Below are positions 35,012-41,783 of a DNA stretch of 58,981 nt, piece by piece. Origin of the DNA: a virus. The position numbers were made by a program, and so were the translations under genes. The stretch covers positions 1-58,981 of the IMG/VR virus record IMGVR_UViG_3300031785_000001; one strand, given 5' to 3'. Within the stretch, counting starts at the first letter, position 1. Every line of letters begins with the position of its first letter. A model generated the notes under the pieces. That model saw only the letters and a program-made list of their open reading frames with translations. It ran no database searches and was not told where the DNA came from.

Positions 35012-35523
35012 TGAGCAATACAGTTGATATGGTAATGAATGTGTTTAATGGCTTGAATAAAGAAGAAAAGAAAGAGGTCATTATAAGAATAGGCGAGCAG
35101 GCGGAAGACATACTTGGGAGGAAAGCATTTCCCGAAAAGGCGTCTGTGCCAAAGGGTAAGAGTAAGAGGTGGAAATCTACAGGGAAGAGTCCTTACTGGA
35201 TTAAGACTGTTCAAGGTCTCAATGAGGGAACCGACAGTAGAGGTAAGCCTTACCAAGGTGCTTTCAAGATTGAGGGGTCTTTCATCAAGGACTTGCATAA
35301 GAACTGTGGAAATGACGAGGTCTTGTTACTTGGCACAAGAAGCCCCAAGGAATACAGGATTGCTCTATGGAAAGGTGAGTCGTCTGGTAAGGAGTTGAGT
35401 ATGCACCTAGACGATGTCGGAGAGGTAATCATCAAAGGTCTTGAGTGTATTAAGGTGAGTGACAACATAGACGACATCATTGAACACATGAAAGACAATG
35501 GTCCTTTGGAGTCATACAAATGA
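35011..35523 (+). CDS. Hypothetical early protein, 170 aa
   Basis: An N-terminal helix (residues 1-35), a basic Lys/Ser-rich linker (about 42-60) and a beta-rich C-terminal domain (about 65-165) with Gly-Thr-Arg-Ser-Pro-Lys-Glu-Tyr-Arg. There is no membrane segment. It overlaps the genes on both sides by one to four bases. The family is not recognised. Confidence 0.55.
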   Translation: MSNTVDMVMNVFNGLNKEEKKEVIIRIGEQAEDILGRKAFPEKASVPKGKSKRWKSTGKSPYWIKTVQGLNEGTDSRGKPYQGAFKIEGSFIKDLHKNCGNDEVLLLGTRSPKEYRIALWKGESSGKELSMHLDDVGEVIIKGLECIKVSDNIDDIIEHMKDNGPLESYK

Positions 35524-35699
35524 GTCCGAGGAAAAAGGTAGAGACTCTCGACCTAGGGGTCGAGTGTCTCGTCTTGCCCCAAGGTTCGACCTATGATTTC
35601 ACAGACCTAGACCATTTAGTTAGGGTGTTACGCTTCCAACACAATAACGGTATGGCAATAACAGGAAGCCTACTCATTACAGATAGGAGGAAAAAATGA
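35520..35699 (+). CDS. Small protein with a large hairpin in its reading frame, 59 aa
   Basis: ATG at 35520 (ATGA overlap) and TGA at 35697-35699, overlapping the next ATG. The product is polar with basic ends. Bases 35541-35570, inside the gene, form a 13-bp hairpin with a TAGG loop, listed separately. There is no recognised family. Confidence 0.5.
   Translation: MSPRKKVETLDLGVECLVLPQGSTYDFTDLDHLVRVLRFQHNNGMAITGSLLITDRRKK
35541..35570 (+). repeat. 13-bp inverted repeat with TAGG loop
   Basis: Arms 35541-35553 and 35558-35570 pair in 12 of 13 positions around a 4-nt loop. It is not followed by T residues, so it is not a simple terminator. Placed seven codons into the coding region, it could be an RNase III processing site or slow ribosomes. 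Confidence 0.7.
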
Positions 35700-35881
35700 C
35701 AGTAGAAGAAAGAGAAGACCGCTTTAGAAAGTGGATAGAGGCACACCCTCTTTACGAAGAGGATAGCCCACCTGATATACAGGATGTCTTGGCAGACATA
35801 ATCTGTTTTTGCAGGGCAGAGAACATAGACTTTGACCAAGAACTTAACATGGCATATGTCTATGCCGACCAAGGAGAATGA
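35696..35881 (+). CDS. Hypothetical protein, 61 aa
   Basis: A small acidic helical protein (many Glu, Asp and Arg). Its ATG overlaps the stop of the previous gene (ATGA) with AGGAGG 7 nt before it, and its stop is next to the start of the basic 47-aa gene. No family is recognised. Confidence 0.55.
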   Translation: MTVEEREDRFRKWIEAHPLYEEDSPPDIQDVLADIICFCRAENIDFDQELNMAYVYADQGE

Positions 35882-35882
35882 C

Positions 35883-36026
35883 ATGGCTAAAGAAAGAAAC
35901 CATAAAGGTAAGCTGAGTCATGCGAGAGCAATCAAGGTCGCCAATGCATGGAAAGGTAAGAAAGCAATTAGAAAAAACGGCAGATGGTTTTCTGTTGAAG
36001 AGGAGTCTAAGGATGGGAGTATATAA
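35883..36026 (+). CDS. Small basic protein, 47 aa
   Basis: The ATG at 35883 lies one base after the previous stop, with AGGAG 8 nt upstream. The product is Lys/Arg/Ala-rich over residues 1-37 with a Gly-Arg-Trp-Phe patch, then a short acidic end. It may bind nucleic acid; no known family. Confidence 0.5.
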   Translation: MAKERNHKGKLSHARAIKVANAWKGKKAIRKNGRWFSVEEESKDGSI

Positions 36027-36330
36027 TAACATGGGTATGGTAACTACAAGAATCGCCAAGTGTAAAACCAAAGAAGAAGATGAAAGACGCATGGCGAAGA
36101 AAGTATTTAGGTTTAGTGTTAAGTGTTCTTATGAGTATGACATCGAGGCTGATGACGAACACACAGCCAAGACAATTCTTGTTCAAGAGGGAGGTCTATC
36201 TATTGAGGGAGAGTTATGTCTCGACAATCAGGACTATGAGAACGCAGAACTAATTGAGACAGTTTACAGAGGAGGAACTAGCGATGAAAACAGAGAGGCA
36301 AAAGTTATTCGCACAAAGAAAAAAGATTGA
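36013..36330 (+). CDS. Hypothetical protein, 105 aa
   Basis: The start could be 36013 (GAGGAG about 6 nt upstream), 36031 or 36091; I use 36013. The second half is a small alpha/beta domain that begins Phe-Arg-Phe-Ser-Val-Lys-Cys-Ser-Tyr, acidic, with a basic tail. The end overlaps the next gene by 47 nt. The function is unknown. Confidence 0.45.
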   Translation: MGVYNNMGMVTTRIAKCKTKEEDERRMAKKVFRFSVKCSYEYDIEADDEHTAKTILVQEGGLSIEGELCLDNQDYENAELIETVYRGGTSDENREAKVIRTKKKD

Positions 36331-36469
36331 CGAAGAGCGAGCAGAGTTAAGAGCCAAGCTGAACGAACACTTTGGAGAAGAAATAAACTTTGTTGGAACC
36401 TTAGTGTTCTGCACAATAATCTTTGGCTTCCTTATATTTATGAGTTTAATTTTCAAACTCTCGATATAA
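36284..36469 (+). CDS. Small tail-anchored membrane protein, 61 aa
   Basis: Residues 1-38 are a charged helix (coiled coil), and residues 39-59 form one hydrophobic segment rich in Phe and Ile at the very C-terminus. GAGGAGG lies upstream of the ATG. It is the last gene before the early terminator. The function is unknown. Confidence 0.6.
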   Translation: MKTERQKLFAQRKKIDEERAELRAKLNEHFGEEINFVGTLVFCTIIFGFLIFMSLIFKLSI

Positions 36470-36540
36470 GAAAGGGCGAGTTTATAGGATAAAAAAATCG
36501 TAATTTCAAGATTTATTTTATAATAATTTATACAAACAAT

Positions 36541-36573
36541 ACCCCCTAGCTTTGTGATAGGGGGTTTCGTTTT
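36541..36573 (+). terminator. Rho-independent terminator ending the early operon
   Basis: Arms 36541-36548 and 36558-36565 (ACCCCCTA and TAGGGGGT) pair perfectly around a 9-nt loop and are followed by a T-rich run. It closes the plus-strand unit that starts after 26.8 kb. Confidence 0.88.
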
Positions 36574-36769
36574 GCCGAACGAATGGAAACTGATTACATG
36601 TAATGCTTTGTGTTTACTTATTGTAATCGTTTGTAATTATATTACTTACGACAAATTTGATTACGGCGCAACAGATATTGTCTGCGCTTACTCAAAGCGA
36701 AGTGGTAAGAAAAAAAATAAAACAAAATCATTTACTAATGAATTAGAAGAGCTAAACGAGAACGCTTAA
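36572..36769 (+). CDS. Doubtful small membrane protein, 65 aa
   Basis: The open frame has one hydrophobic segment (about residues 9-24) and a basic, then acidic tail. There is no ATG. The TTG at 36572 has a purine-rich AGGGGG 7 nt upstream, but this lies in the terminator stem; a GTG at 36554 lies in the terminator loop. It may be a real gene or a chance frame. Confidence 0.35.
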   Translation: MPNEWKLITCNALCLLIVIVCNYITYDKFDYGATDIVCAYSKRSGKKKNKTKSFTNELEELNENA

Positions 36770-36953
36770 GCACCCTAAGTAAGTGATGAAGATGACAATT
36801 TTTATCAGGTTATCAAAGTATTTTTCAAGCATAGCCTGATATACACCCACCCCAAACAGAGTCAAGCACAATCGTGCAATTCCTAATGACTTATAGTCGC
36901 ACTTGACTATTTTGCTGTATGCTGTATAACTAATAATACAGGGAGCAATATTA
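36770..36953 (+). promoter_or_regulatory. Integrase upstream region with promoter, possible attP
   Basis: A 184-base gap before the integrase. A sigma-70-type promoter is visible: TTGACT (36903-36908), 16 bases, TATAAC (36925-36930). Upstream are two sets of inverted repeats, TATCAGG/CCTGATA (36803-36809 and 36835-36841) and GTCAAG/CTTGAC (36861-36866 and 36902-36907). Such repeats beside an integrase could be arm- or core-type recombinase sites, but no tRNA-like core is present, so attP is not proven. Confidence 0.5.
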
Positions 36954-37967
36954 ATGTTAAAATTAATTAAACGAAACAAGATATATTATGTGTGCGGATA
37001 CGCGCACCTCCTAGACGGACGCTCAATCCGTATTCGCCAATCAACAAAAACCTCAGATAAATTTCGTGCCGAACACAAACTGCGCGGTATTCTTTCTGAC
37101 TTAATGGTAGGCGAATATGACCACCCGAAGAACGAGACCGTTAGCGATGCGATAAACCATTACTTGCGGAGACCTACTCAGGCGAGGAGCAACACAGACA
37201 AGACGAATTTGTGTGGTTCTTTTGAGCGAGCGTTCGGCAAAGAAAGAATTTCTGTTCTCGACCAGAAAGAGGTGAACGAGTACTTCACCGACAGAGGAAC
37301 GAGAATAAAACCTAACTCTCTAGCCAGACAGATAACATCCTTCAACGCGATGATTAATTATTGCGAATCTTCTGGTTGGAAAGTTCCGTCTTGGCGTATG
37401 AAGAAACCAACTTATAGTGATGAACGAGTAAGATGGTTAACCGAGGCGGAGCGGGATGATTTTTTATTATTTTCTCATCCTGCGATAACCGATGTCTTGA
37501 CATTCTTGTTTTACACGGGAGCAAGAAAGGGAGAGGCATTTAACTTAAGGAAGCAAGACATCTTGCATGGTCAAGCACATCTAACTACATACAAGAAGAG
37601 AGGGAAGAAGCATGTCCGAGCAGTCCCTCTTACAGACAACCTAGTTAGTTTGTTGAATACCCTTACCATGAAAGTATCAGGTAATGCTCTTGTCTTCAAA
37701 GACGAAAAGGGTGAGGCGTGGACTGACAAAAGTTTTTCTCCTTACTTTAAAGAGAGTCTAGCTCTCGCGTCTATTAGTGACTTTAAACCTCACGACTGTA
37801 GACATACCTTCGCGTCTTTGCTTGTGCAAAAAGGAGCAAGTCTTAAAGCGGTAGCAGACTTACTTGGACATAGCTCATTAGATATGGTTATGAGATACGC
37901 GCACCTTGCGCCATCTCACCTTTCCGAAACAATTTCCCTTATTGATTCAGACAAGGCGTCTAAGTAA
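36954..37967 (+). CDS. int: Tyrosine recombinase (integrase)
   Basis: A 337-aa phage integrase. The catalytic set is complete: Arg191 in Tyr-Thr-Gly-Ala-Arg-Lys-Gly-Glu, a Lys in the beta hairpin (about 214-219), His280-x-x-Arg283, His306 in Leu-Gly-His-Ser-Ser, and the nucleophile Tyr315 in Met-Arg-Tyr-Ala-His. The N-terminal 60 residues form an arm-binding-like beta domain and residues 60-145 a SAM-like core-binding domain. AGGGAG lies about 8 nt before the ATG, behind a visible promoter. It should integrate and excise the phage DNA, which supports a temperate life cycle. Confidence 0.92.
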   Translation: MLKLIKRNKIYYVCGYAHLLDGRSIRIRQSTKTSDKFRAEHKLRGILSDLMVGEYDHPKNETVSDAINHYLRRPTQARSNTDKTNLCGSFERAFGKERISVLDQKEVNEYFTDRGTRIKPNSLARQITSFNAMINYCESSGWKVPSWRMKKPTYSDERVRWLTEAERDDFLLFSHPAITDVLTFLFYTGARKGEAFNLRKQDILHGQAHLTTYKKRGKKHVRAVPLTDNLVSLLNTLTMKVSGNALVFKDEKGEAWTDKSFSPYFKESLALASISDFKPHDCRHTFASLLVQKGASLKAVADLLGHSSLDMVMRYAHLAPSHLSETISLIDSDKASK

Positions 37968-38010
37968 GTCGTTGCTATTTTTAAACTCGTGGTCAGAAAG
38001 GAGAAATGAA

Positions 38011-38241
38011 ATGCTGACGAACCAAAAGAGAGGGGAATACTTAGTAAGGTTGCCCTATACCGATGAGGAGATGGTTGAGATTAGAGAACTCTGTGAAAAT
38101 ATTATTGTTGTTATAGAGCAGAGGAAAAAGAATATGGCTGAACAGTCTAAAGCTATAGCCGATGACATCATAGATACTATTATAGATATAAAGATAGATG
38201 TCACAAACATGCACAAACAAAATAAGGAGAAATTAAATTGA
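38011..38241 (+). CDS. Hypothetical helical protein, 76 aa
   Basis: The ATG at 38011 has AAAGGAG 8 nt upstream; a longer frame starting inside the integrase gene is not used. The product is Ile/Asp/Lys-rich and helical (about residues 18-75) with no clear membrane segment. The stop overlaps the TTG start of the next gene. Confidence 0.5.
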   Translation: MLTNQKRGEYLVRLPYTDEEMVEIRELCENIIVVIEQRKKNMAEQSKAIADDIIDTIIDIKIDVTNMHKQNKEKLN

Positions 38242-38552
38242 ACGATAACGAAAAGAAAGATTCGGAAATTAGGTTCATACCTGTCGCCCAATGCACTCTT
38301 GTGCAGAGGGGCGATGAGTTTATTGGTATGGAATTAGATTACACGGAGAATGTTAAAGACGCGAGAGGCGCATCTTACATTCTTAATGTCTTGAGAAATT
38401 GTATTAACGAAGCAGGCTGGGTAACTAGCACTGTCCTGAAAGTACGAGGGAGCGATGCACCGAATGAAGGAACAGCAAGTAAAGAGAGCGATACTAATAG
38501 TGAAGTATCTGAGGAAGAAGAACGAGCAAGCAAATCTGTCGGAGCTATCTGA
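38238..38552 (+). CDS. Hypothetical protein with acidic tail, 104 aa
   Basis: Starts at TTG (38238) with AAGGAG 8 nt upstream. Residues 10-70 are a small alpha/beta domain. Residues 72-104 are Ser/Glu/Asp-rich and probably disordered, and this tail is encoded in the stretch that also carries the start of the next gene in another frame. The function is unknown. Confidence 0.5.
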   Translation: MNDNEKKDSEIRFIPVAQCTLVQRGDEFIGMELDYTENVKDARGASYILNVLRNCINEAGWVTSTVLKVRGSDAPNEGTASKESDTNSEVSEEEERASKSVGAI

Positions 38553-38700
38553 ACAGATTGACTTAGGTCTGTCTTCTACTTCAAGACTAATAAAAGAACT
38601 GACAAGAATTGGTATTATGGAAAGAAATTCTTATATCAATGGGTTTCAGTTAGGTAAGAACGCCGACAAGTATATGACTTGGTGGCTAAACAGTGTATAG
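38455..38700 (+). CDS. Winged helix-turn-helix regulator, 81 aa
   Basis: Residues 8-62 fit a small winged HTH: Leu-Ser-Glu-Leu-Ser-Glu-Gln-Ile-x-Leu-Gly-x-Ser-Ser-Thr-Ser-Arg-Leu-Ile-Lys-Glu-Leu as helices 2-3, then a short wing. It resembles the DNA-binding part of MarR/IclR-type proteins. The first 98 bases overlap the preceding gene in another frame. It could control the integrase neighbourhood or lysogeny; the target is unknown. Confidence 0.6.
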   Translation: MHRMKEQQVKRAILIVKYLRKKNEQANLSELSEQIDLGLSSTSRLIKELTRIGIMERNSYINGFQLGKNADKYMTWWLNSV

Positions 38701-39135
38701 AATAAAGGCGACTAAGGCGACAAGACAAGACATTAGAAAAAACACTCCTCCCCCTAGGTAAATTAAATCTAATCTTTCTCTAGCCTTTCTCGCCCTCTCC
38801 TTTTCTTCTTCTTTTCTTCTCGCTCTTATTTCGGCTCTCAGCCGTAATAACTCCGACCAAGCAGACAACCCTCTTGTCTGAACAATAAGTTCTCTAAGCT
38901 GTGCTTCTAAATCTTTAGCTTGTTGTTTAGCTATGAATGTCTGCATAGCTTCTTCATTGGGGGATACAAACTGATTAACCACACTATTCTTTTTCTTTGA
39001 GTGCTGGTCTCTGCAATCATCTATCGCGTCAAACAATTTGCCTATGTCGCCAGCCATAGACGAAATGCCCTTGCCTGCTTCCGCGCCTGCTTTTATCGCA
39101 CTAAATGCTCCAAGAGCGATTGACAAGGGGTCCAC
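38686..39135 (-). CDS. Membrane-anchored coiled-coil protein of marine-phage type, 149 aa
   Basis: The N-terminus (Met-Asp-Pro-Leu-Ser-Ile-Ala-Leu-Gly-Ala-Phe-Ser-Ala-Ile-Lys-Ala-Gly) and the Lys-Leu-Phe-Asp-Ala-Ile-Asp-Asp segment (about residues 33-40) resemble a protein often seen in marine phages. The middle is an Arg/Glu-rich coiled coil and residues 125-147 form one membrane segment. It overlaps the HTH gene tail to tail by 15 nt. The role is unknown; a cell-envelope or lysis role is possible. Confidence 0.6.
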   Translation of the reverse strand: MDPLSIALGAFSAIKAGAEAGKGISSMAGDIGKLFDAIDDCRDQHSKKKNSVVNQFVSPNEEAMQTFIAKQQAKDLEAQLRELIVQTRGLSAWSELLRLRAEIRARRKEEEKERARKARERLDLIYLGGGVFFLMSCLVALVAFILYTV

Positions 39136-39148
39136 ACTATCACCTCCT

Positions 39149-39301
39149 TTAAGAGATAATAAGTATTAGTAGGATTGCTAAGACAACACCAATGATTATG
39201 TATGCTGTCTTGTTTTGTAGGCTCTCTGGTAAAAGAGATACTGCACTATTTAATAGTGAGGTTCCTACGCTTTTTGCTTTTTCTAAAATTGTATTTAACA
39301 T
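39149..39301 (-). CDS. Small membrane protein, 50 aa
   Basis: ATG at 39301-39299, stop at 39151-39149. After an amphipathic N-terminal half (residues 1-30) comes a strongly hydrophobic Ile/Leu/Val segment (31-49) at the C-terminus. It lies in a row of small envelope-type genes (38.7-39.7 kb) that includes a lipoprotein. Confidence 0.55.
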   Translation of the reverse strand: MLNTILEKAKSVGTSLLNSAVSLLPESLQNKTAYIIIGVVLAILLILIIS

Positions 39302-39302
39302 T

Positions 39303-39527
39303 TTAACCTCTGGTCCTTCGACCTCTTCTCATACCATACAGTGGTTTATATGAAGCCTTAGTAGATGTGCTTCCTTTGATGTTCCCATCAGTAATGCTTT
39401 TACCAAAGTGTGTAGGTAAATTGCCCGCCTGTCTGTATGGATTGGTTACTAAAATCGCCTCTTGTGTATTGGGTCGTCTTGGTTTAGCACCAAAAACAAC
39501 ACCTCTATCTTTTGCAATACGGCTCAT
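39303..39527 (-). CDS. Hypothetical basic protein, 74 aa
   Basis: An Arg/Lys/Gly-rich soluble protein ending in Arg-Arg-Gly-Arg-Arg-Thr-Arg-Gly. Its ATG lies 2 nt after the lipoprotein stop, with AAGGAG inside the end of that gene, so the two are coupled. The function is unknown. Confidence 0.5.
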   Translation of the reverse strand: MSRIAKDRGVVFGAKPRRPNTQEAILVTNPYRQAGNLPTHFGKSITDGNIKGSTSTKASYKPLYGMRRGRRTRG

Positions 39528-39529
39528 GT

Positions 39530-39667
39530 TTACTCCTTTGGTTCGTGTTTAGTAGACTTAATAACTATCTCTAGGTCTGTGTTAGCAGGTGTCTGTGTCG
39601 AAACATTTACATGACCTGCACAACCAATGAGAGCGAGTGCCACTAATGGTAGTATTAAATTTTTCAT
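39530..39667 (-). CDS. Small lipoprotein, 45 aa (possible o-spanin)
   Basis: ATG at 39667-39665 behind AGGAGG. A signal peptide (residues 1-15, Leu/Ala/Val rich) ends in the lipobox Leu-Ile-Gly-Cys16. The mature part would be 30 residues, Thr/Lys/Pro-containing. Size and lipobox fit an outer-membrane spanin of the Rz1 type or a superinfection-exclusion lipoprotein. It lies far from the endolysin and holin, so the spanin call is tentative. Confidence 0.65.
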   Translation of the reverse strand: MKNLILPLVALALIGCAGHVNVSTQTPANTDLEIVIKSTKHEPKE

Positions 39668-39695
39668 CTTTCCTCCTTACTTTCTACGCCCTCTC

Positions 39696-40394
39696 TTAGT
39701 GGAGGGCTTTTTTTTCTTGACTGTAGTCTTCCTGACTTTCAGTACTGGACGCAGTTTTTTCTTTCCATACATAATATTCATCCTGCCTTTTCTTTAGTTC
39801 AACTAAGTCGTCATAGTGATATGCCTTGTAGTAATCTGTAGCCTTAGCTAATAACTGAGACATCTCTACTAGATGTTTGTATTCTTGCACAATTATTACC
39901 GCGTAGTCGTCCCCCATCGTTATTAATTCTTCGCCTTCTGGGATTGCCGCCAACTTGTCTTGCGTCTTGTGTTCTTCCGGGGACACCGGGGAACCCCCGG
40001 TGGACTCGGCAGGTAAGTGGTAATTGATGTCTAGCGTAGGATGTTCTGGGTGTATGCCAGCTATCCAGACGCCGAAGTGATTCTTGTTATGCTCATTTAT
40101 CCATGCGTCAAAATCAGTAACAGACATATTATTCCAGTCAGTCCAAGCAACGATATGGACAAGGTCTTCTGTCGGTGGGTGAAAAGCCTTAAGCTCATTA
40201 ACAGCTTGAATATCGCTAGATACATGTATCATAACCCTCTGACTTTGCCACGCTCTCTTTGCGAAAGGACAGGGAGGAACGCCATTAAAGGTATCGCTCG
40301 CAAGTTCTAGCCAGTTGGCTGACCATTCCCTGATTTCTTGAGCTATTAATACAGCGTTTTCATCCCAAGATAATTTCTTTATTGATGTCTTCAT
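39696..40394 (-). CDS. Hypothetical protein with CPFA motif, 232 aa
   Basis: Residues about 30-50 read Trp-Leu-Glu-Leu-Ala...Pro-Pro-Cys-Pro-Phe-Ala-Lys-Arg-Ala. This resembles the start of DUF1415-type proteins, in which a CPFA motif follows a Trp-Leu-Glu helix. The rest is an alpha/beta domain with several His and Trp and a charged C-terminal tail. The function is unknown; the link to DUF1415 is by eye and weak. Confidence 0.5.
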   Translation of the reverse strand: MKTSIKKLSWDENAVLIAQEIREWSANWLELASDTFNGVPPCPFAKRAWQSQRVMIHVSSDIQAVNELKAFHPPTEDLVHIVAWTDWNNMSVTDFDAWINEHNKNHFGVWIAGIHPEHPTLDINYHLPAESTGGSPVSPEEHKTQDKLAAIPEGEELITMGDDYAVIIVQEYKHLVEMSQLLAKATDYYKAYHYDDLVELKKRQDEYYVWKEKTASSTESQEDYSQEKKALH

Positions 40395-40418
40395 AGCCTA
40401 TTATTATGTACACAAAGG

Positions 40419-40904
40419 CTACATGTCGTCCAAATGACCTAGTATGTCTTCGCACCAACCCTTTAAGTCTTCGTCTGACATCTCATTTCTCATCCAGTTA
40501 GACGCACGACATGTAAGTCTTATGTTATCCATCGTGTAACCTTTATCATTGTCTATTCTATCTAAAGACATATTACTAGGAACAAGACCTTTACCCCAGA
40601 TAATAGTCATAATTCTGCCAGATAAAGCACACCTCCCTCGTTGCTGTTTATACATCTCAAGCAGAGCGTCTTTGTCTAGAGAGTACTCAAGACCAGTATG
40701 TTTGCATCTCCGTTTTGCACCTGAACACAGGTTTGAAAAAAACTTATAAGGTGTGTCTGCTCCAGCGAGTGAAGAGCAGGGCTTACAGTATCCGTAAGGT
40801 TTTCCGTAATCACCTCTGTTTTTAGAGGCTTCTCCCTTACGAGTGTTAAATAAACTAATCGGTTTCTTCTTGTTGCACCTCGGACATTTGCGAGTCTCCG
40901 TCAA
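40419..40904 (-). CDS. HNH endonuclease with N-terminal zinc finger
   Basis: A 161-aa product. Cys7, Cys10, Cys40 and Cys43 form a zinc finger. Residues 90-135 hold the HNH core, Gly-Arg-Cys-Ala-Leu-Ser-Gly followed by Ser-Leu-Asp-Arg-Ile-Asn/Asp, Gly-Tyr-Thr-x-x-Asn-Ile-Arg-Leu. Such proteins nick or cut DNA, as homing or packaging-linked nucleases. The start overlaps the upstream nuclease gene by 50 nt, so the zinc-finger codons share bases with that gene's 3' end. Confidence 0.82.
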   Translation of the reverse strand: MTETRKCPRCNKKKPISLFNTRKGEASKNRGDYGKPYGYCKPCSSLAGADTPYKFFSNLCSGAKRRCKHTGLEYSLDKDALLEMYKQQRGRCALSGRIMTIIWGKGLVPSNMSLDRIDNDKGYTMDNIRLTCRASNWMRNEMSDEDLKGWCEDILGHLDDM

Positions 40905-41271
40905 TAATTCCCTCTATCTCTAAATACGATTTATAAAAAACAAGAAAGTCGTCTAGCGAGATGAGCAGTAATGAATCACCTGTCTTCATGCGGTTCTTGC
41001 GGTTGATAACTACAGGAAGTTCGGGAGATTGTGATGTCTCTTTGTTCCTCTTAGCTTGTCGCATAGCGTCATGGAAGTTAAGTCTTTCCACTCGCTTGGC
41101 TTCGACAAATAAATTTGGTGTGGCTAATAGGTCTGCGCCACCTGAATGTTTGTGAATGGTTCCACCGCCAGATAACGGTGCGCGAAAAGACTGGAGTCCT
41201 GTCTTCTCGTTAATGTAACGGGCTAGTTCTCTTTCGTAGCCATCTCCTTTTTGTTTTCTAGGGTTACTCAT
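40855..41271 (-). CDS. Holliday-junction-resolvase-like PD-(D/E)XK nuclease
   Basis: A 138-aa product with Lys-Gly-x-x-Tyr-Glu-Arg-Glu-Leu-Ala (residues 8-17, the first acidic residue), Gly-Ala-Asp47 and Val-Glu57-Ala-Lys59, the D...ExK pattern of Hjc/RecB-type resolvases. It could resolve branched DNA before packaging. It overlaps the HTH gene upstream by 4 nt and the HNH gene downstream by 50 nt, forming a small nuclease cluster. Confidence 0.75.
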   Translation of the reverse strand: MSNPRKQKGDGYERELARYINEKTGLQSFRAPLSGGGTIHKHSGGADLLATPNLFVEAKRVERLNFHDAMRQAKRNKETSQSPELPVVINRKNRMKTGDSLLLISLDDFLVFYKSYLEIEGIIDGDSQMSEVQQEETD

Positions 41272-41564
41272 ACATCCTCGTATCCCATTTTCTTTCTACA
41301 TGGACGACAGAAGAACCAGTTCTTTGGTCTTTCTTCAGTGTCGCCACAAGACATACATGGTCTTACCCATGTCTTGCCACTGAAATCTCTACGCACTTGG
41401 TACTTTGCGCCGTCAAATTCCTGAAGTCCCTCCCTGACTAGGATTCGTTTTAAGGTATCGACACAGCAACCTATCCTTTCTGCCATGTCTGTGTAAGAGT
41501 GTTTGTTATGGTTATCTCGGAGCCAGTTCAAGTCCGTGTCTTTTACACGAACTACTTTAGGCAA
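41268..41564 (-). CDS. HTH plus zinc-ribbon DNA-binding protein, 98 aa
   Basis: I start it at TTG (41564), with GGAGG 8 nt upstream; the open frame continues upstream, but that part is hydrophobic nonsense crossing an RNA-like element. Residues 8-45 include an HTH of resolvase or sigma-4 type (Tyr-Thr-Asp-Met-Ala-Glu-Arg-Ile-Gly-Cys...Thr-Leu-Lys-Arg-Ile-Leu). Residues 65-90 hold Cys-x2-Cys and Cys-x2-Cys pairs of a zinc ribbon. It is probably a transcription factor for the nuclease cluster or for late genes. Confidence 0.6.
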   Translation of the reverse strand: MPKVVRVKDTDLNWLRDNHNKHSYTDMAERIGCCVDTLKRILVREGLQEFDGAKYQVRRDFSGKTWVRPCMSCGDTEERPKNWFFCRPCRKKMGYEDV

Positions 41565-41654
41565 ATGTGAAGCCCTCCATCTAAAAAATTTAAAGTAATA
41601 TAAGTTAGACACAGAAAAAACACAAACAAAAACCTTGATGTTTGCGTAAAAAAT

Positions 41655-41766
41655 TGATAAAACTACGGTGAGTTTTCTAACAGAGAACGAGCCAATCCGC
41701 CGTAGGCGGTTGTCTCGGAACTGTTTTAACTCGATAACGAAGTTATCTTCCTGAGTAGTTTTATCA
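41655..41766. repeat. Three-way-junction element with 12-bp closing stem
   Basis: A perfect 12-bp inverted repeat, TGATAAAACTAC (41655-41666) and its complement (41755-41766), encloses two further hairpins. One is 41679-41683/41721-41725 with 41688-41691/41714-41717 and CCGCC/GGCGG around a GTA loop (41697-41709). The other is GATAAC/GTTATC with a GAA loop (41733-41747). This folds as a three-way junction in DNA or RNA. It lies between divergent genes, close to the primase-helicase gene, so an origin, recombination site or regulatory RNA are all open. Confidence 0.65.
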
Positions 41767-41783
41767 CCCTTTATACACACCGA

